DNA of 64,000 nucleotides from a bacterium. GTDB taxonomy: Bacteria > Bacillota > Clostridia > Lachnospirales > Lachnospiraceae. The notes under the pieces were generated by a model. That model worked only from the letters and a program-made list of their open reading frames with translations, did not search any database and was not told the DNA's origin. Position 1 is the stretch's first letter; each line of letters begins with the position of its first letter. A program made the translations under genes and the position numbers. The stretch lies in the NCBI GenBank assembly GCA_030539495.1, contig JAUNRX010000001.1, positions 100,642-164,641 of the forward strand. The letters are read 5' to 3'. Of this stretch, positions 16,950-26,061 are shown piece after piece.

Positions 16950-19900
16950 ATGTACGAAAAAGTGTCAACGAACCTCAACTTTGTTGAGAGAGAAAAAAAC
17001 GTCGAAAAATTCTGGGACGACAATCATATCTTCCAAAAGAGTATGGATTCCAGAAAAGAAGGGGAAACATATACATTTTATGATGGTCCTCCAACTGCAA
17101 ACGGTAAACCTCATATCGGTCACGTATTAACTCGTGTAATCAAAGATATGATTCCAAGATACCGCACAATGAAAGGGTACATGGTACCTAGAAAAGCTGG
17201 TTGGGATACTCACGGACTTCCAGTAGAACTTGAAGTTGAAAAATTATTAGGATTAGATGGAAAAGAACAAATCGAAGAATACGGTTTAGATCCATTTATC
17301 ACAAAATGTAAAGAATCCGTTTGGAAATACAAAGGCATGTGGGAAGATTTCTCCGGCACTGTAGGTTTCTGGGCTGATATGGAACATCCATATGTAACTT
17401 ACGATAACAACTTTATCGAATCCGAATGGTGGGCATTAAAGCAAATCTGGGAAAAGAAATTATTATATAAAGGTTACAAGATCGTACCTTACTGTCCTCG
17501 TTGTGGTACTCCACTTTCTTCTCACGAAGTAGCACAAGGCTACAAAGATGTAAAAGAAAAATCCGCAATCGCTAAATTCCAAGTAACTGGAACAGATAAC
17601 GAATACTTCTTAGCTTGGACAACAACTCCTTGGACACTTCCAAGTAACGTTGCTCTTTGTGTTAACCCGAAAGAAACTTATGTAAAAGTAAAAGTTAACG
17701 TAGACGAACACAACAATGTTGTAAAAGAAGGCGAAGAAGAAAACGCAGTAAGAGAAGAATTCTACTACTTAGCAGAAGCTTTAACATCTGTAATCGATGG
17801 TAAATTCGAAGTTGTAGAATCTTACACAGGTAAAGATTTAGAATACAAACAATACACTCCATTATTTGATTACGCATTCAACAATGCAGACGGAACTGAA
17901 GGTAATCCAGGAAACCGTGACAGCGTATACGGCAAGAAAGCATTCTTCGTAACTTGCGCAGATTACGTTACATTATCCGATGGTACTGGTGTCGTTCATA
18001 TCGCTCCTGCATTCGGTGAAGACGATGCTCAAGTTGGACGTAACTACGACCTTCCATTCGTACAATTAGTTGACGAAAAAGGTGAATTAAAAGCAGAAGT
18101 AACTGATTTTGCAGGTGTATTCTGTAAGAAAGCAGATGAAGGCGTTCTTAAGAAATTAGGTCAGGAAAATAAATTATTCAAAGCACTTAAATTCGAACAC
18201 AGCTACCCATTCTGCTGGAGATGTGATACTCCATTAATCTACTACGCAAGAGAATCTTGGTTCATCAAGATGACTGCTGTAAAAGATGACTTAATCAGAA
18301 ATAACAATACAATCAATTGGATTCCAGAAACAATCGGTAAAGGCCGTTTCGGTGACTGGTTAGAAAACGTTCAAGACTGGGGCGTAAGCCGTAACCGTTA
18401 CTGGGGAACTCCACTTAACGTTTGGGAATGTGAATGTGGATGCCAACACTCCATCGGAAGCATTGAGGAATTAAAATCCATGAGTGACAACTGTCCAGAC
18501 AATATTGAATTACACCGTCCATACATCGATGCTGTAACAATCAAGTGTCCAGACTGTGGTAAAGAAATGCACCGTGTACCTGAAGTTATCGACTGCTGGT
18601 TCGATTCAGGATCCATGCCATTTGCACAACATCATTACCCATTTGAAAACCAAGACTTATTTAAACAACAATTCCCTGCAAACTTCATTTCAGAAGCAGT
18701 GGATCAAACTAGAGGATGGTTCTACAGCTTACTTGCCATCTCAACATTATTATTCAACGAAGCACCATACAAAAACGTTATCGTATTAGGTCACGTTCAA
18801 GATGAAAATGGTCAAAAGATGAGTAAGTCCAAAGGAAATGCAGTAGATCCTATGGAAGCATTACAAACGTATGGCGCAGATGCAATCCGTTGGTACTTCT
18901 ACATCAACTCAGCTCCATGGTTACCAAACCGTTTCCACGGAAATGCAGTTATGGAAGGACAACGTAAGTTCATGGGAACATTATGGAACACGTATGCATT
19001 CTTCGTACTATACGCAAACATTGATGAATTCGATGCAACAAAATACACATTAGATTATGACAAGCTTCCAGTAATGGATAAATGGTTATTATCTAAGTTA
19101 AATACAGTTGTTAAGACAGTAGATGAAAACCTTGCTAACTACAAGATTCCTGAAACTGCAAGAGCTCTTCAAGAATTCGTAGATGAAATGAGTAACTGGT
19201 ATGTAAGACGTGGTCGTGAACGTTTCTGGGCTAAAGGCATGGAACAAGATAAGATCAACGCTTACATGACATTATACACAGCATTAGTAACAATCTCTAA
19301 AGCTGCTGCACCAATGATCCCATTCATGACAGAAGATATCTATCAAAACTTAGTAAGAAGCATTGATAAGACTGCTCCAGAATCTATCCACTTATGTGAC
19401 TTCCCAGAAGTAAACGAAGCTTGGATTGATAAGGATCTTGAACGAGATATGGAAGAAGTTCTTGCAATCGTAGTTCTTGGCCGTGCTTGCCGTAACGGGG
19501 CAAACATCAAGAATCGTCAGCCAATCGGAAAAATGTATGTACGTTCCGAAGCAGAAGAACTTACTGACTTCTACAAAGACATCATTGCAGATGAATTAAA
19601 TGTAAAAGATGTAGCATTTACAAGTGACGTAAGAGAATTTACTTCTTACAGCTTCAAACCACAACTTCGTACATTAGGTAGAAGATTTGGTAAACAGTTA
19701 AATGCATTAAAAGAAGTGTTAGCTAACCTTGATGGAAATACAGCAATGGATGAAATCAATGCAACTGGCAAACTTACTATCACATTAGATGGTAACGAAG
19801 AAGTTCTTGAAAAAGACGATTTATTAATCGATATGGCTCAAATGCCAGGTTATGAATCCATGTCTGATCGTGGAATCACTGTAGTTCTTGATACAAATCT

Positions 19901-20171
19901 TTCTGATGAATTAATCGAAGAAGGTTTCGTACTTGAAATCATCAGTAAGATCCAAACAATGCGTAAAGATGCAGACTTCGAAGTTATGGATCACATTCAA
20001 GTAAGTGTGGAAGGCAACGAACACATTGAAAACGTAATGAAAGCAAACAGCGAATCAATTATGTCTAAAGTACTATGCGATGAAATCGTATATGACAAAG
20101 CAGATGGTTTCGTAAAAGAATGGAACATCAACGGCGAAGCTGTTAAGATGGGCGTTAAGAAAGTAAACTAA
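16950..20171 (+). CDS. ileS: Isoleucyl-tRNA synthetase (eukaryote-like IleS2 type)
   Basis: IleRS charges tRNA-Ile. The 1073-residue class I synthetase has the HIGH motif in PTANGKPHIGHV (about 50-60) and KMSKS in GQKMSKSKGN (about 620), plus a long CP1 editing domain. The segment GWDTHGLPVELEVEK and the length near 1070 point to the IleS2 branch, shared with eukaryotes and many clostridia and typically tolerant of mupirocin; this is inference from sequence type. AAGGAGG precedes the ATG. Expression is probably controlled by the T-box leader. Confidence 0.96.
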   Translation: MYEKVSTNLNFVEREKNVEKFWDDNHIFQKSMDSRKEGETYTFYDGPPTANGKPHIGHVLTRVIKDMIPRYRTMKGYMVPRKAGWDTHGLPVELEVEKLLGLDGKEQIEEYGLDPFITKCKESVWKYKGMWEDFSGTVGFWADMEHPYVTYDNNFIESEWWALKQIWEKKLLYKGYKIVPYCPRCGTPLSSHEVAQGYKDVKEKSAIAKFQVTGTDNEYFLAWTTTPWTLPSNVALCVNPKETYVKVKVNVDEHNNVVKEGEEENAVREEFYYLAEALTSVIDGKFEVVESYTGKDLEYKQYTPLFDYAFNNADGTEGNPGNRDSVYGKKAFFVTCADYVTLSDGTGVVHIAPAFGEDDAQVGRNYDLPFVQLVDEKGELKAEVTDFAGVFCKKADEGVLKKLGQENKLFKALKFEHSYPFCWRCDTPLIYYARESWFIKMTAVKDDLIRNNNTINWIPETIGKGRFGDWLENVQDWGVSRNRYWGTPLNVWECECGCQHSIGSIEELKSMSDNCPDNIELHRPYIDAVTIKCPDCGKEMHRVPEVIDCWFDSGSMPFAQHHYPFENQDLFKQQFPANFISEAVDQTRGWFYSLLAISTLLFNEAPYKNVIVLGHVQDENGQKMSKSKGNAVDPMEALQTYGADAIRWYFYINSAPWLPNRFHGNAVMEGQRKFMGTLWNTYAFFVLYANIDEFDATKYTLDYDKLPVMDKWLLSKLNTVVKTVDENLANYKIPETARALQEFVDEMSNWYVRRGRERFWAKGMEQDKINAYMTLYTALVTISKAAAPMIPFMTEDIYQNLVRSIDKTAPESIHLCDFPEVNEAWIDKDLERDMEEVLAIVVLGRACRNGANIKNRQPIGKMYVRSEAEELTDFYKDIIADELNVKDVAFTSDVREFTSYSFKPQLRTLGRRFGKQLNALKEVLANLDGNTAMDEINATGKLTITLDGNEEVLEKDDLLIDMAQMPGYESMSDRGITVVLDTNLSDELIEEGFVLEIISKIQTMRKDADFEVMDHIQVSVEGNEHIENVMKANSESIMSKVLCDEIVYDKADGFVKEWNINGEAVKMGVKKVN

Positions 20172-20189
20172 GATCGATAAAAAGATAGT

Positions 20190-20229
20190 AAAGGCAGATA
20201 CTTATGACAAGATAAGTATCTGCCTTTTT
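20190..20229 (+). terminator. Terminator of ileS
   Basis: AAAGGCAGATACTTAT (20190-20205) pairs perfectly with 20212-20227 (16 bp), 6-base loop, followed by T's. Confidence 0.9.
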
Positions 20230-20231
20230 CT

Positions 20232-20507
20232 GTTTAGAAAACAAGTATATCATAATGACATTAACAGATGTTATAGATGATTCGCAAGCTACATGAAATA
20301 CTAATGAGGATTTATCAGAAAACAAGTATAATTGTACGACTTTTATGAATAGTATTATATTAACGATAAAAGGGTATGGTGACGTTGGTATTGTTATACA
20401 AGTTCGCCCAAATATATTAAAAAACTTTTAGAGACATTATGTATAGGAAAGGTTCAAAAAATGGTATATAATGGTATTGCAATTACCGTTGGTTGGGAGG
20501 GCTATTT
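20232..20507 (+). promoter_or_regulatory. glgP upstream region with candidate promoter
   Basis: TTGTTA at 20391-20396 and TATATT at 20413-20418 (16-base spacer) are a possible promoter. AGAAAACAAGTATA occurs twice as a direct repeat (20236-20249 and 20317-20330), 81 bases apart, and could be a regulatory site. Nothing else is evident. Confidence 0.4.
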
Positions 20508-22961
20508 ATGCAAATAGTAAATAAAGAGGAATTTAAGAAGAACGTTACAGATAATCTGAAAATTTTGTATAGAAAATCATTAAAAGAAGCTTCAGAACAG
20601 CAAATATACCAAGCAGTATCCTATGCTGTTAAGGATATGATTATAGACCGCTGGATTGCAACACATCAAGAATATGAAAAGAAAGACGTTAAGACAGTAT
20701 ACTATTTATCGATGGAATTTTTAATGGGTAGAGCATTAGGAAACTGTATTATTAATTTATGTCAGGATCAAGTTATCAAAGAGGCCTTAAGTGATCTTGG
20801 AATTGATCTTACAAATATAGAGGATCAAGAACCAGATCCAGCCTTAGGAAATGGTGGTTTAGGAAGACTGGCTGCCTGTTTCTTAGATTCCTTATCTACT
20901 CTTGGATATGCAGCATACGGATGTGGAATTCGCTATAAATACGGTATGTTTGAACAAAAAATAGAAAATGGATACCAGATTGAAGTACCAGATGAATGGT
21001 TGAAAAATGGCTATCCATTTGAAATGAAACGAGCAGAGTACGCAGTAGAAGTAAAGTTTGGCGGATACGTTCGATATATGAAAGATGAAACAGGGAAAGA
21101 GAAATTTGTTCAGGAGAATTATCAGTCTGTCATGGCAGTCCCATATGATATTCCGATTATAGGTTATGGTAATAATGTTGTGAACACGTTAAGAATATGG
21201 GATGCAGAGGCAATCAGTTCGTTTAATCTAGACTCCTTTGATAAAGGAGATTATCAAAAGGCTGTGGAGCAGGAGAATCTGGCAAGGACCATTTGTGAAG
21301 TATTGTATCCAAATGATAATCATTATGCCGGTAAGGAGCTTCGTTTAAAACAGCAATACTTCTTCGTATCTGCAAGTATTCAAAGAGCAGTTAAAAAATA
21401 TATGGAGCATCATGAGGATGTTCACAAACTATATGAGAAAGTATGTTTTCAATTAAATGATACTCACCCAACAGTTACGGTAGCAGAACTTATGAGAATC
21501 CTTATGGATGATTACAGTCTATCATGGGATGAAGCTTGGCAGGTAACCACGAAGACATGTGCGTACACAAACCATACAATTATGTCAGAAGCATTGGAAA
21601 AATGGCCGGTTGAGTTATTCTCAAAGCTGCTCCCACGTATTTATCAGATTGTAGAGGAAATTAATCGAAGATTTGTAATAGAAATTCAGAATAGATATCC
21701 TGGTGATTATAATAAGGTTGCAAGAATGAGCATTGTATACGATGGTCAGGTGAAAATGGCCCATCTTGCAATTGTAGGAAGTTTCTCTGTCAATGGCGTA
21801 GCAAGACTGCATACGGAGATACTGAAAAATCAGCAGTTGAAAGACTTTTATCAAATGATGCCCGAGAAATTTAATAATAAAACCAATGGAATCACCCAAC
21901 GTAGATTCTTACTACATGGAAATCCGCTGTTAGCAGAATGGGTAACAAGAAAGATTGGCAATGCATGGATTACCCATTTACCAGAAATGAAACGTCTAGT
22001 GCCTTTGGCAGATGATGAACAATGCCAAAACGAGTTTATGGAAATCAAATATAAGAATAAGGTCCGTCTTGCTGAATACATTAAGAAGTATAATAATATT
22101 GATGTGGATCCAAACTCCATTTATGATGTACAAGTAAAGCGCCTGCATGAGTATAAACGTCAGCTGTTAAATATCCTTCATGTTATGTACCTTTATAATG
22201 AGCTTAAGAGAAATCCGGAGATGGACTTCTATCCAAGGACCTTTATCTTTGGAGCAAAAGCAAGTGCAGGATATCGAAGGGCAAAAGCAATTATTAAGTT
22301 AATTAATAATGTTGGTGATGTCATTAATAATGATAAATCCATCAATAATAAGATAAAAGTAGTATTTATTGAGAATTACCGTGTATCCAATGCAGAACTG
22401 ATCTTTGCGGCATCTGATGTGTCCGAGCAGATTTCAACAGCAAGCAAAGAAGCATCTGGTACAGGTAATATGAAGTTCATGCTGAACGGTGCAGTGACAA
22501 TCGGTACGATGGACGGTGCAAATGTTGAGATTGTAGAAGAAGTAGGCAGAGAGAATGCGGTCATCTTTGGCCTATCTTCCGATGAGGTAATTAACTATGA
22601 GAATCATGGTGGATATAATCCAAAGGATATTTACAATTCAGATGTTGAGATTCGTAATGTCTTAACACAATTGATTAATGGATTTTATTCACCTGAGAAT
22701 GCTGAGCTGTTCCGGGAACTTTACAATTCCTTATTGGAGCCAATCGATGGTGCTAGAGCTGATCAATACTTTATTCTAAAGGACTTCAGAGCTTATGTAG
22801 AGGCTCAAAGAGAAGTCGAGAAAGCTTATGTGGATCGAAGACGATGGGCGAAGATGGCAATGCTCAATACTGCATGCTGTGGTAAATTCTCATCCGACAG
22901 GACGATTGAAGAGTATGTAAGGGATATTTGGCATTTAGAGAAAGTAAATGTAGAACTATAA
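20508..22961 (+). CDS. glgP: Glycogen/alpha-glucan phosphorylase
   Basis: GlgP releases glucose-1-phosphate from glycogen. The 817-residue protein has DPALGNGGLGRLAACFLDS near residue 100, the catalytic-site QLNDTHPTVTVAELMRI, and the pyridoxal phosphate lysine at about residue 656 in EASGTGNMKFMLNGA. The ATG at 20508 follows GGGAGG by 7 bases; a longer frame from 20493 would include this site. It is monocistronic. The synthesis genes glgC and glgD lie about 28 kb away in the window, so synthesis and breakdown are not in one operon here. Confidence 0.95.
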   Translation: MQIVNKEEFKKNVTDNLKILYRKSLKEASEQQIYQAVSYAVKDMIIDRWIATHQEYEKKDVKTVYYLSMEFLMGRALGNCIINLCQDQVIKEALSDLGIDLTNIEDQEPDPALGNGGLGRLAACFLDSLSTLGYAAYGCGIRYKYGMFEQKIENGYQIEVPDEWLKNGYPFEMKRAEYAVEVKFGGYVRYMKDETGKEKFVQENYQSVMAVPYDIPIIGYGNNVVNTLRIWDAEAISSFNLDSFDKGDYQKAVEQENLARTICEVLYPNDNHYAGKELRLKQQYFFVSASIQRAVKKYMEHHEDVHKLYEKVCFQLNDTHPTVTVAELMRILMDDYSLSWDEAWQVTTKTCAYTNHTIMSEALEKWPVELFSKLLPRIYQIVEEINRRFVIEIQNRYPGDYNKVARMSIVYDGQVKMAHLAIVGSFSVNGVARLHTEILKNQQLKDFYQMMPEKFNNKTNGITQRRFLLHGNPLLAEWVTRKIGNAWITHLPEMKRLVPLADDEQCQNEFMEIKYKNKVRLAEYIKKYNNIDVDPNSIYDVQVKRLHEYKRQLLNILHVMYLYNELKRNPEMDFYPRTFIFGAKASAGYRRAKAIIKLINNVGDVINNDKSINNKIKVVFIENYRVSNAELIFAASDVSEQISTASKEASGTGNMKFMLNGAVTIGTMDGANVEIVEEVGRENAVIFGLSSDEVINYENHGGYNPKDIYNSDVEIRNVLTQLINGFYSPENAELFRELYNSLLEPIDGARADQYFILKDFRAYVEAQREVEKAYVDRRRWAKMAMLNTACCGKFSSDRTIEEYVRDIWHLEKVNVEL

Positions 22962-22968
22962 ATAATTG

Positions 22969-23012
22969 GGGCATTTGTGACACTGTTTTTTAGGTGGACA
23001 AATGCCCTTTTT
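22969..23012 (+). terminator. Terminator of glgP
   Basis: GGGCATTTGT pairs with ACAAATGCCC, with an inner CAC/GTG stem, followed by five T's. Confidence 0.85.
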
Positions 23013-23140
23013 GAGTCATAACAAATAGTAAATCATATAAAAAAACATATACAAATCATATGATAATACAGCCTAAAATGTGGTATTATAGAAGCAATAA
23101 GGAATAAATAATGTAAAGTTATTGGAGAGGAGGTTATTGC

Positions 23141-24193
23141 ATGTCAGAGAGACGGAAAAAAAGATTATCGGCATCAGAAATTTCCGCTTTTTGTGAGCAA
23201 ATTGCGCTGCTATTAAATGGCGGAATTCCTATTTATGAAGGTACATATATTATGTATCAGGAAATGGAACAAAAAGAGTTAAGGAAATTGTTGAAAGAGA
23301 TCGATACTTACGTAAAGGAGAATATTCCTTTATATGAAGCATTGGAAAAGACAGATGTATTTCCAGCTTATATGGTACATATGGTTAAAATCGGTGAGAC
23401 AACAGGAAAATTAGAGGAAGTAATGACCTCTCTTGCAAAATACTATGAGCGAGAGGCTTCGGTAAAGCTGAGTATAAAGAACGTAGTGTTCTATCCCATT
23501 ATGATGTTTATAATGATGGGAATAATCTTGCTTGTATTAGTAGTCAAAATTCTGCCTATGTTTCAAAATGTATTTCGAGAGCTAGACTCAAATATATCCA
23601 AGTCTTCTAGTAACTTGATGTGGGCAAGCATGCTGGTAGGAAAGGTTGTAGCTTGTGGTGTATTTATAGTCTTTGCAATTATAATAGCGCTTGTCATAAT
23701 AAATAAAACAAAAAGAGGAAATGAGATGGTTTGCCAGGCAGGAAATCATCTTCCTTATGTCCGCAGGATTATGTATCGAATTGGAATTGGTAAGTTTGTA
23801 TCTGCAATGTCTTTAATGATAGGGAGTGGATTGGCAAATGAGGAAGCCTTAGAATTAGTGAGAGGCCTTATTGATCATCCAACCATAAAGAAACGTATTG
23901 GCATGTGTCTTAACACTGTAAAGGATAATGGAAGCTTAGAAGACGCATTACGTGATAATAAGCTTATAACAGGAATGAATGGAAGAATGCTAAGCGTAGG
24001 GGCAAAAACAGGCGTACTAGATGTGGTATTTGAAAAGCTAAGTCAAAAGTATGATCAAGAAATCGAGCATTCACTGAATGGAATCTCCACAGTGATAGAG
24101 ACTATTCTTGTAATTTCTCTTTCTGCCATTGTAGGAGTTGTGTTAATTTCAGTTATGCTTCCACTAGTAAGCATAATATCATCAATAGGATAG
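23141..24193 (+). CDS. Type II secretion/type IV pilus inner-membrane platform protein (PilC/GspF family)
   Basis: A 350-residue protein with two T2SSF helical domains (about 10-130 and 210-335) and three hydrophobic segments near 112-135, 160-185 and 320-345. Typical motifs are FCEQIALLLNGGIPIYEG and VKIGETTGKLEEVM. In pili and secretion systems it forms the membrane platform that meets the ATPase. GGAGAGGAGG lies upstream. It is the first of six tightly spaced genes ending with the PilT-like ATPase. No prepilin peptidase or PilB is present nearby. Confidence 0.88.
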   Translation: MSERRKKRLSASEISAFCEQIALLLNGGIPIYEGTYIMYQEMEQKELRKLLKEIDTYVKENIPLYEALEKTDVFPAYMVHMVKIGETTGKLEEVMTSLAKYYEREASVKLSIKNVVFYPIMMFIMMGIILLVLVVKILPMFQNVFRELDSNISKSSSNLMWASMLVGKVVACGVFIVFAIIIALVIINKTKRGNEMVCQAGNHLPYVRRIMYRIGIGKFVSAMSLMIGSGLANEEALELVRGLIDHPTIKKRIGMCLNTVKDNGSLEDALRDNKLITGMNGRMLSVGAKTGVLDVVFEKLSQKYDQEIEHSLNGISTVIETILVISLSAIVGVVLISVMLPLVSIISSIG

Positions 24194-24204
24194 GAGTGAT
24201 ACTC

Positions 24205-24519
24205 TTGAAGGGAAAGAATATCAGACAGATGTTGAAAGGACTACTTCTATCAAGTATAACCCTGGTAGTATTTATCACGATCTTATTAAAAGGATTTGTT
24301 TATTTTGATGGGGTTAATCAGGTGCAGAGCAAAGAACTGTTGGAGCAGTCAGTACGAAAGGCTACAGTGGAATGTTATGCAGTGGAAGGTGTTTATCCAT
24401 CTACCTTGGAGTACTTAGAAGAGAATTATGGCATTATTTATGATAAGGACAAGTATGGAGTAGAGTATGGGTGTTGGTCATCTAATATAATGCCTACCAT
24501 TGTTGTTTATAAAAAATAG
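24205..24519 (+). CDS. Small membrane-anchored protein of the pilus-like operon
   Basis: A 104-residue protein not assigned to a named family. One hydrophobic helix lies at about 10-30, followed by a soluble domain with VRKATVECYAVEGVYPSTL and YLEENYGIIYD, a pattern reminiscent of pilin-like or pilus-accessory proteins. A TTG at 24205 is preferred since AGGAGTG sits 6 bases upstream; a GTG at 24196 would overlap that site. It starts 11 bases after the PilC gene, so it belongs to the same operon. Function is inferred only from context. Confidence 0.65.
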   Translation: MKGKNIRQMLKGLLLSSITLVVFITILLKGFVYFDGVNQVQSKELLEQSVRKATVECYAVEGVYPSTLEYLEENYGIIYDKDKYGVEYGCWSSNIMPTIVVYKK

Positions 24520-24543
24520 AGAAGAATAAAATAGGAGGAGAAT

Positions 24544-25038
24544 ATGGAGCAAGGTAATCGGAAATCCTTTTTTGTGAATTTTATATGTACCATAGGCATA
24601 TTAGGTGCCTTGGCCGTGTTTTCCTTAGTATTGGCAAACGTAGGAGTGCGTGTATATAAGAATATAGTAACAGAGAACGCTGATAATTATAAGCTTCGAA
24701 CATCCTTAGCCTATGTAACGACAAAAGTCAGACAAATGGACCAAGAAGGCAAGGTATACATAGAAAAACGAGAAGGTATTGATGTCTTGGTAATGGAACA
24801 AGTCATTGATCATGTGGAATATGAGACATTGATTTACTACTATGCAGGAAGTCTTTATGAAGTATTTCACGAAAAAGAAAATGAGTTTTATTTATCAGAT
24901 GGCGCATATGGATATCAAATCATGGAGATTAATGTATTTTCAATGCAGGAAAAGTCAAGAAACCTGCTGATTTTTACTGCAAAAGACAGTAAAGGGAAAG
25001 AAGAAAGTATTACGCTGAATTTAAGGACAAGGAGATAG
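24544..25038 (+). CDS. Pilus-operon membrane protein, possibly DUF4860
   Basis: A 164-residue protein with a membrane helix at about 11-35 and a beta-rich outer domain (SLAYVTTKVRQMDQEGKVYI, ETLIYYYAGSLYEVF). It resembles proteins annotated DUF4860 that lie next to PilC homologs in Lachnospiraceae; I recall this family but could not check it. AGGAGG precedes the ATG. The next gene begins 4 bases later. It is likely a minor pseudopilin-like subunit. Confidence 0.65.
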   Translation: MEQGNRKSFFVNFICTIGILGALAVFSLVLANVGVRVYKNIVTENADNYKLRTSLAYVTTKVRQMDQEGKVYIEKREGIDVLVMEQVIDHVEYETLIYYYAGSLYEVFHEKENEFYLSDGAYGYQIMEINVFSMQEKSRNLLIFTAKDSKGKEESITLNLRTRR

Positions 25039-25042
25039 GCAT

Positions 25043-25510
25043 ATGAGTAGTAAAATAAAAAGCCGCAGACTGAACGCCTCCATGCTGGAAATCATATGTA
25101 CTCTCGGAATATTAGTCGTAGTCAGTGTACTATTGTTGAAGCTATTTTTAGGAGCCAACTCGTTAGAAACGAAGGCAAGGGATATCAGTGAAGCATGTAT
25201 TTTGGCAGAGTCTATGGCAGAGACCATAAAAGGAAGTAATTCCATAGAGGAAGCATTAAAGACATTGAAGGTAAATCAAATTCAAGATAACTATACGACT
25301 TCCATTTATGAAAAGTATTATGATACAGACTGGAAGCCAGTAAAGAAGAAAAGCCGTTACCGAGTAACATTGACCGTTGAGCAGCAGACCGTAGGGGAGC
25401 ACGTTATGTATATGATTGGTATCGTAGTAAAAAGTGAAAAGTCCTATCCAATTATAAAAAAGGAGGATGGACATATATTAGCGGATATACAAGTTTCTAG
25501 CTATAAGTAA
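25043..25510 (+). CDS. Pseudopilin-like protein
   Basis: A 155-residue protein with a short basic leader, then NASMLEIICTLGILVVVSV, which resembles the prepilin N-terminal helix (a Glu near position +5 of the mature form followed by a hydrophobic stretch). The usual Gly before the cleavage site is replaced, so processing by a prepilin peptidase is doubtful. The soluble part is beta-rich (SRYRVTLTVEQQTVGEHV). AAGGAGA precedes the ATG. It is embedded in the pilus-like operon. Confidence 0.6.
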   Translation: MSSKIKSRRLNASMLEIICTLGILVVVSVLLLKLFLGANSLETKARDISEACILAESMAETIKGSNSIEEALKTLKVNQIQDNYTTSIYEKYYDTDWKPVKKKSRYRVTLTVEQQTVGEHVMYMIGIVVKSEKSYPIIKKEDGHILADIQVSSYK

Positions 25511-25537
25511 AGAAGCAAATGCTGTTTATAAGGGCGT

Positions 25538-26044
25538 GTGAAAATCAAGATGAAAAAGAAAAGAGAATTTAAATTAAATGTGGGCGGTTCCAGTATAATA
25601 CTGATTATTGTTGTATTTGCATTGGCAATATTTGCAGTACTATCAATTAAGGCATCAAATAGTGACCTGGTTCTTGCTAAGAAAACAAGAGATTCTGTGC
25701 AAGCCTACTATAAGGCAGATACTGAGGCAGAGAATATATTAATGCAGGTGGATCAGGCATTAGAACAGTATGAAACCAATGCCAGTGATGAGGCGTTAAA
25801 AGTGAAGCTGCAAAAGCTAATGGAGAAGAAGGGAACCGTAGAGGCGAAGACAGATAAATCAGGTACCATAAACTATTCGGTCAAGATTAATGACTATGCA
25901 TCATTGGAAGTGACGATAGAGTATGAGTTAGGTAATCTATCTGGGAAACACTTTGACATTAAGAAATGGAATGTTAACCAGAGCGAGATTGGAGAGTACT
26001 CGTTTACTGATTTTACATTTTGGGATGGTACTATTGAGGAATAA
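25538..26044 (+). CDS. Membrane-anchored pilus-accessory-like protein
   Basis: A 168-residue protein with basic N-terminus, a GGSSIILIIVVFALAIFAVL membrane helix (about 16-36) and a helical soluble region (KADTEAENILMQVDQALEQY). This layout resembles PilX-type minor pilus proteins, but there is no clear family match. The start is uncertain: GTG at 25538 with AAGGG close upstream, or an ATG at 25550. It lies between the pseudopilin-like gene and the ATPase. Confidence 0.6.
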   Translation: MKIKMKKKREFKLNVGGSSIILIIVVFALAIFAVLSIKASNSDLVLAKKTRDSVQAYYKADTEAENILMQVDQALEQYETNASDEALKVKLQKLMEKKGTVEAKTDKSGTINYSVKINDYASLEVTIEYELGNLSGKHFDIKKWNVNQSEIGEYSFTDFTFWDGTIEE

Positions 26045-26061
26045 CTAGAAGGAGTAGACAG

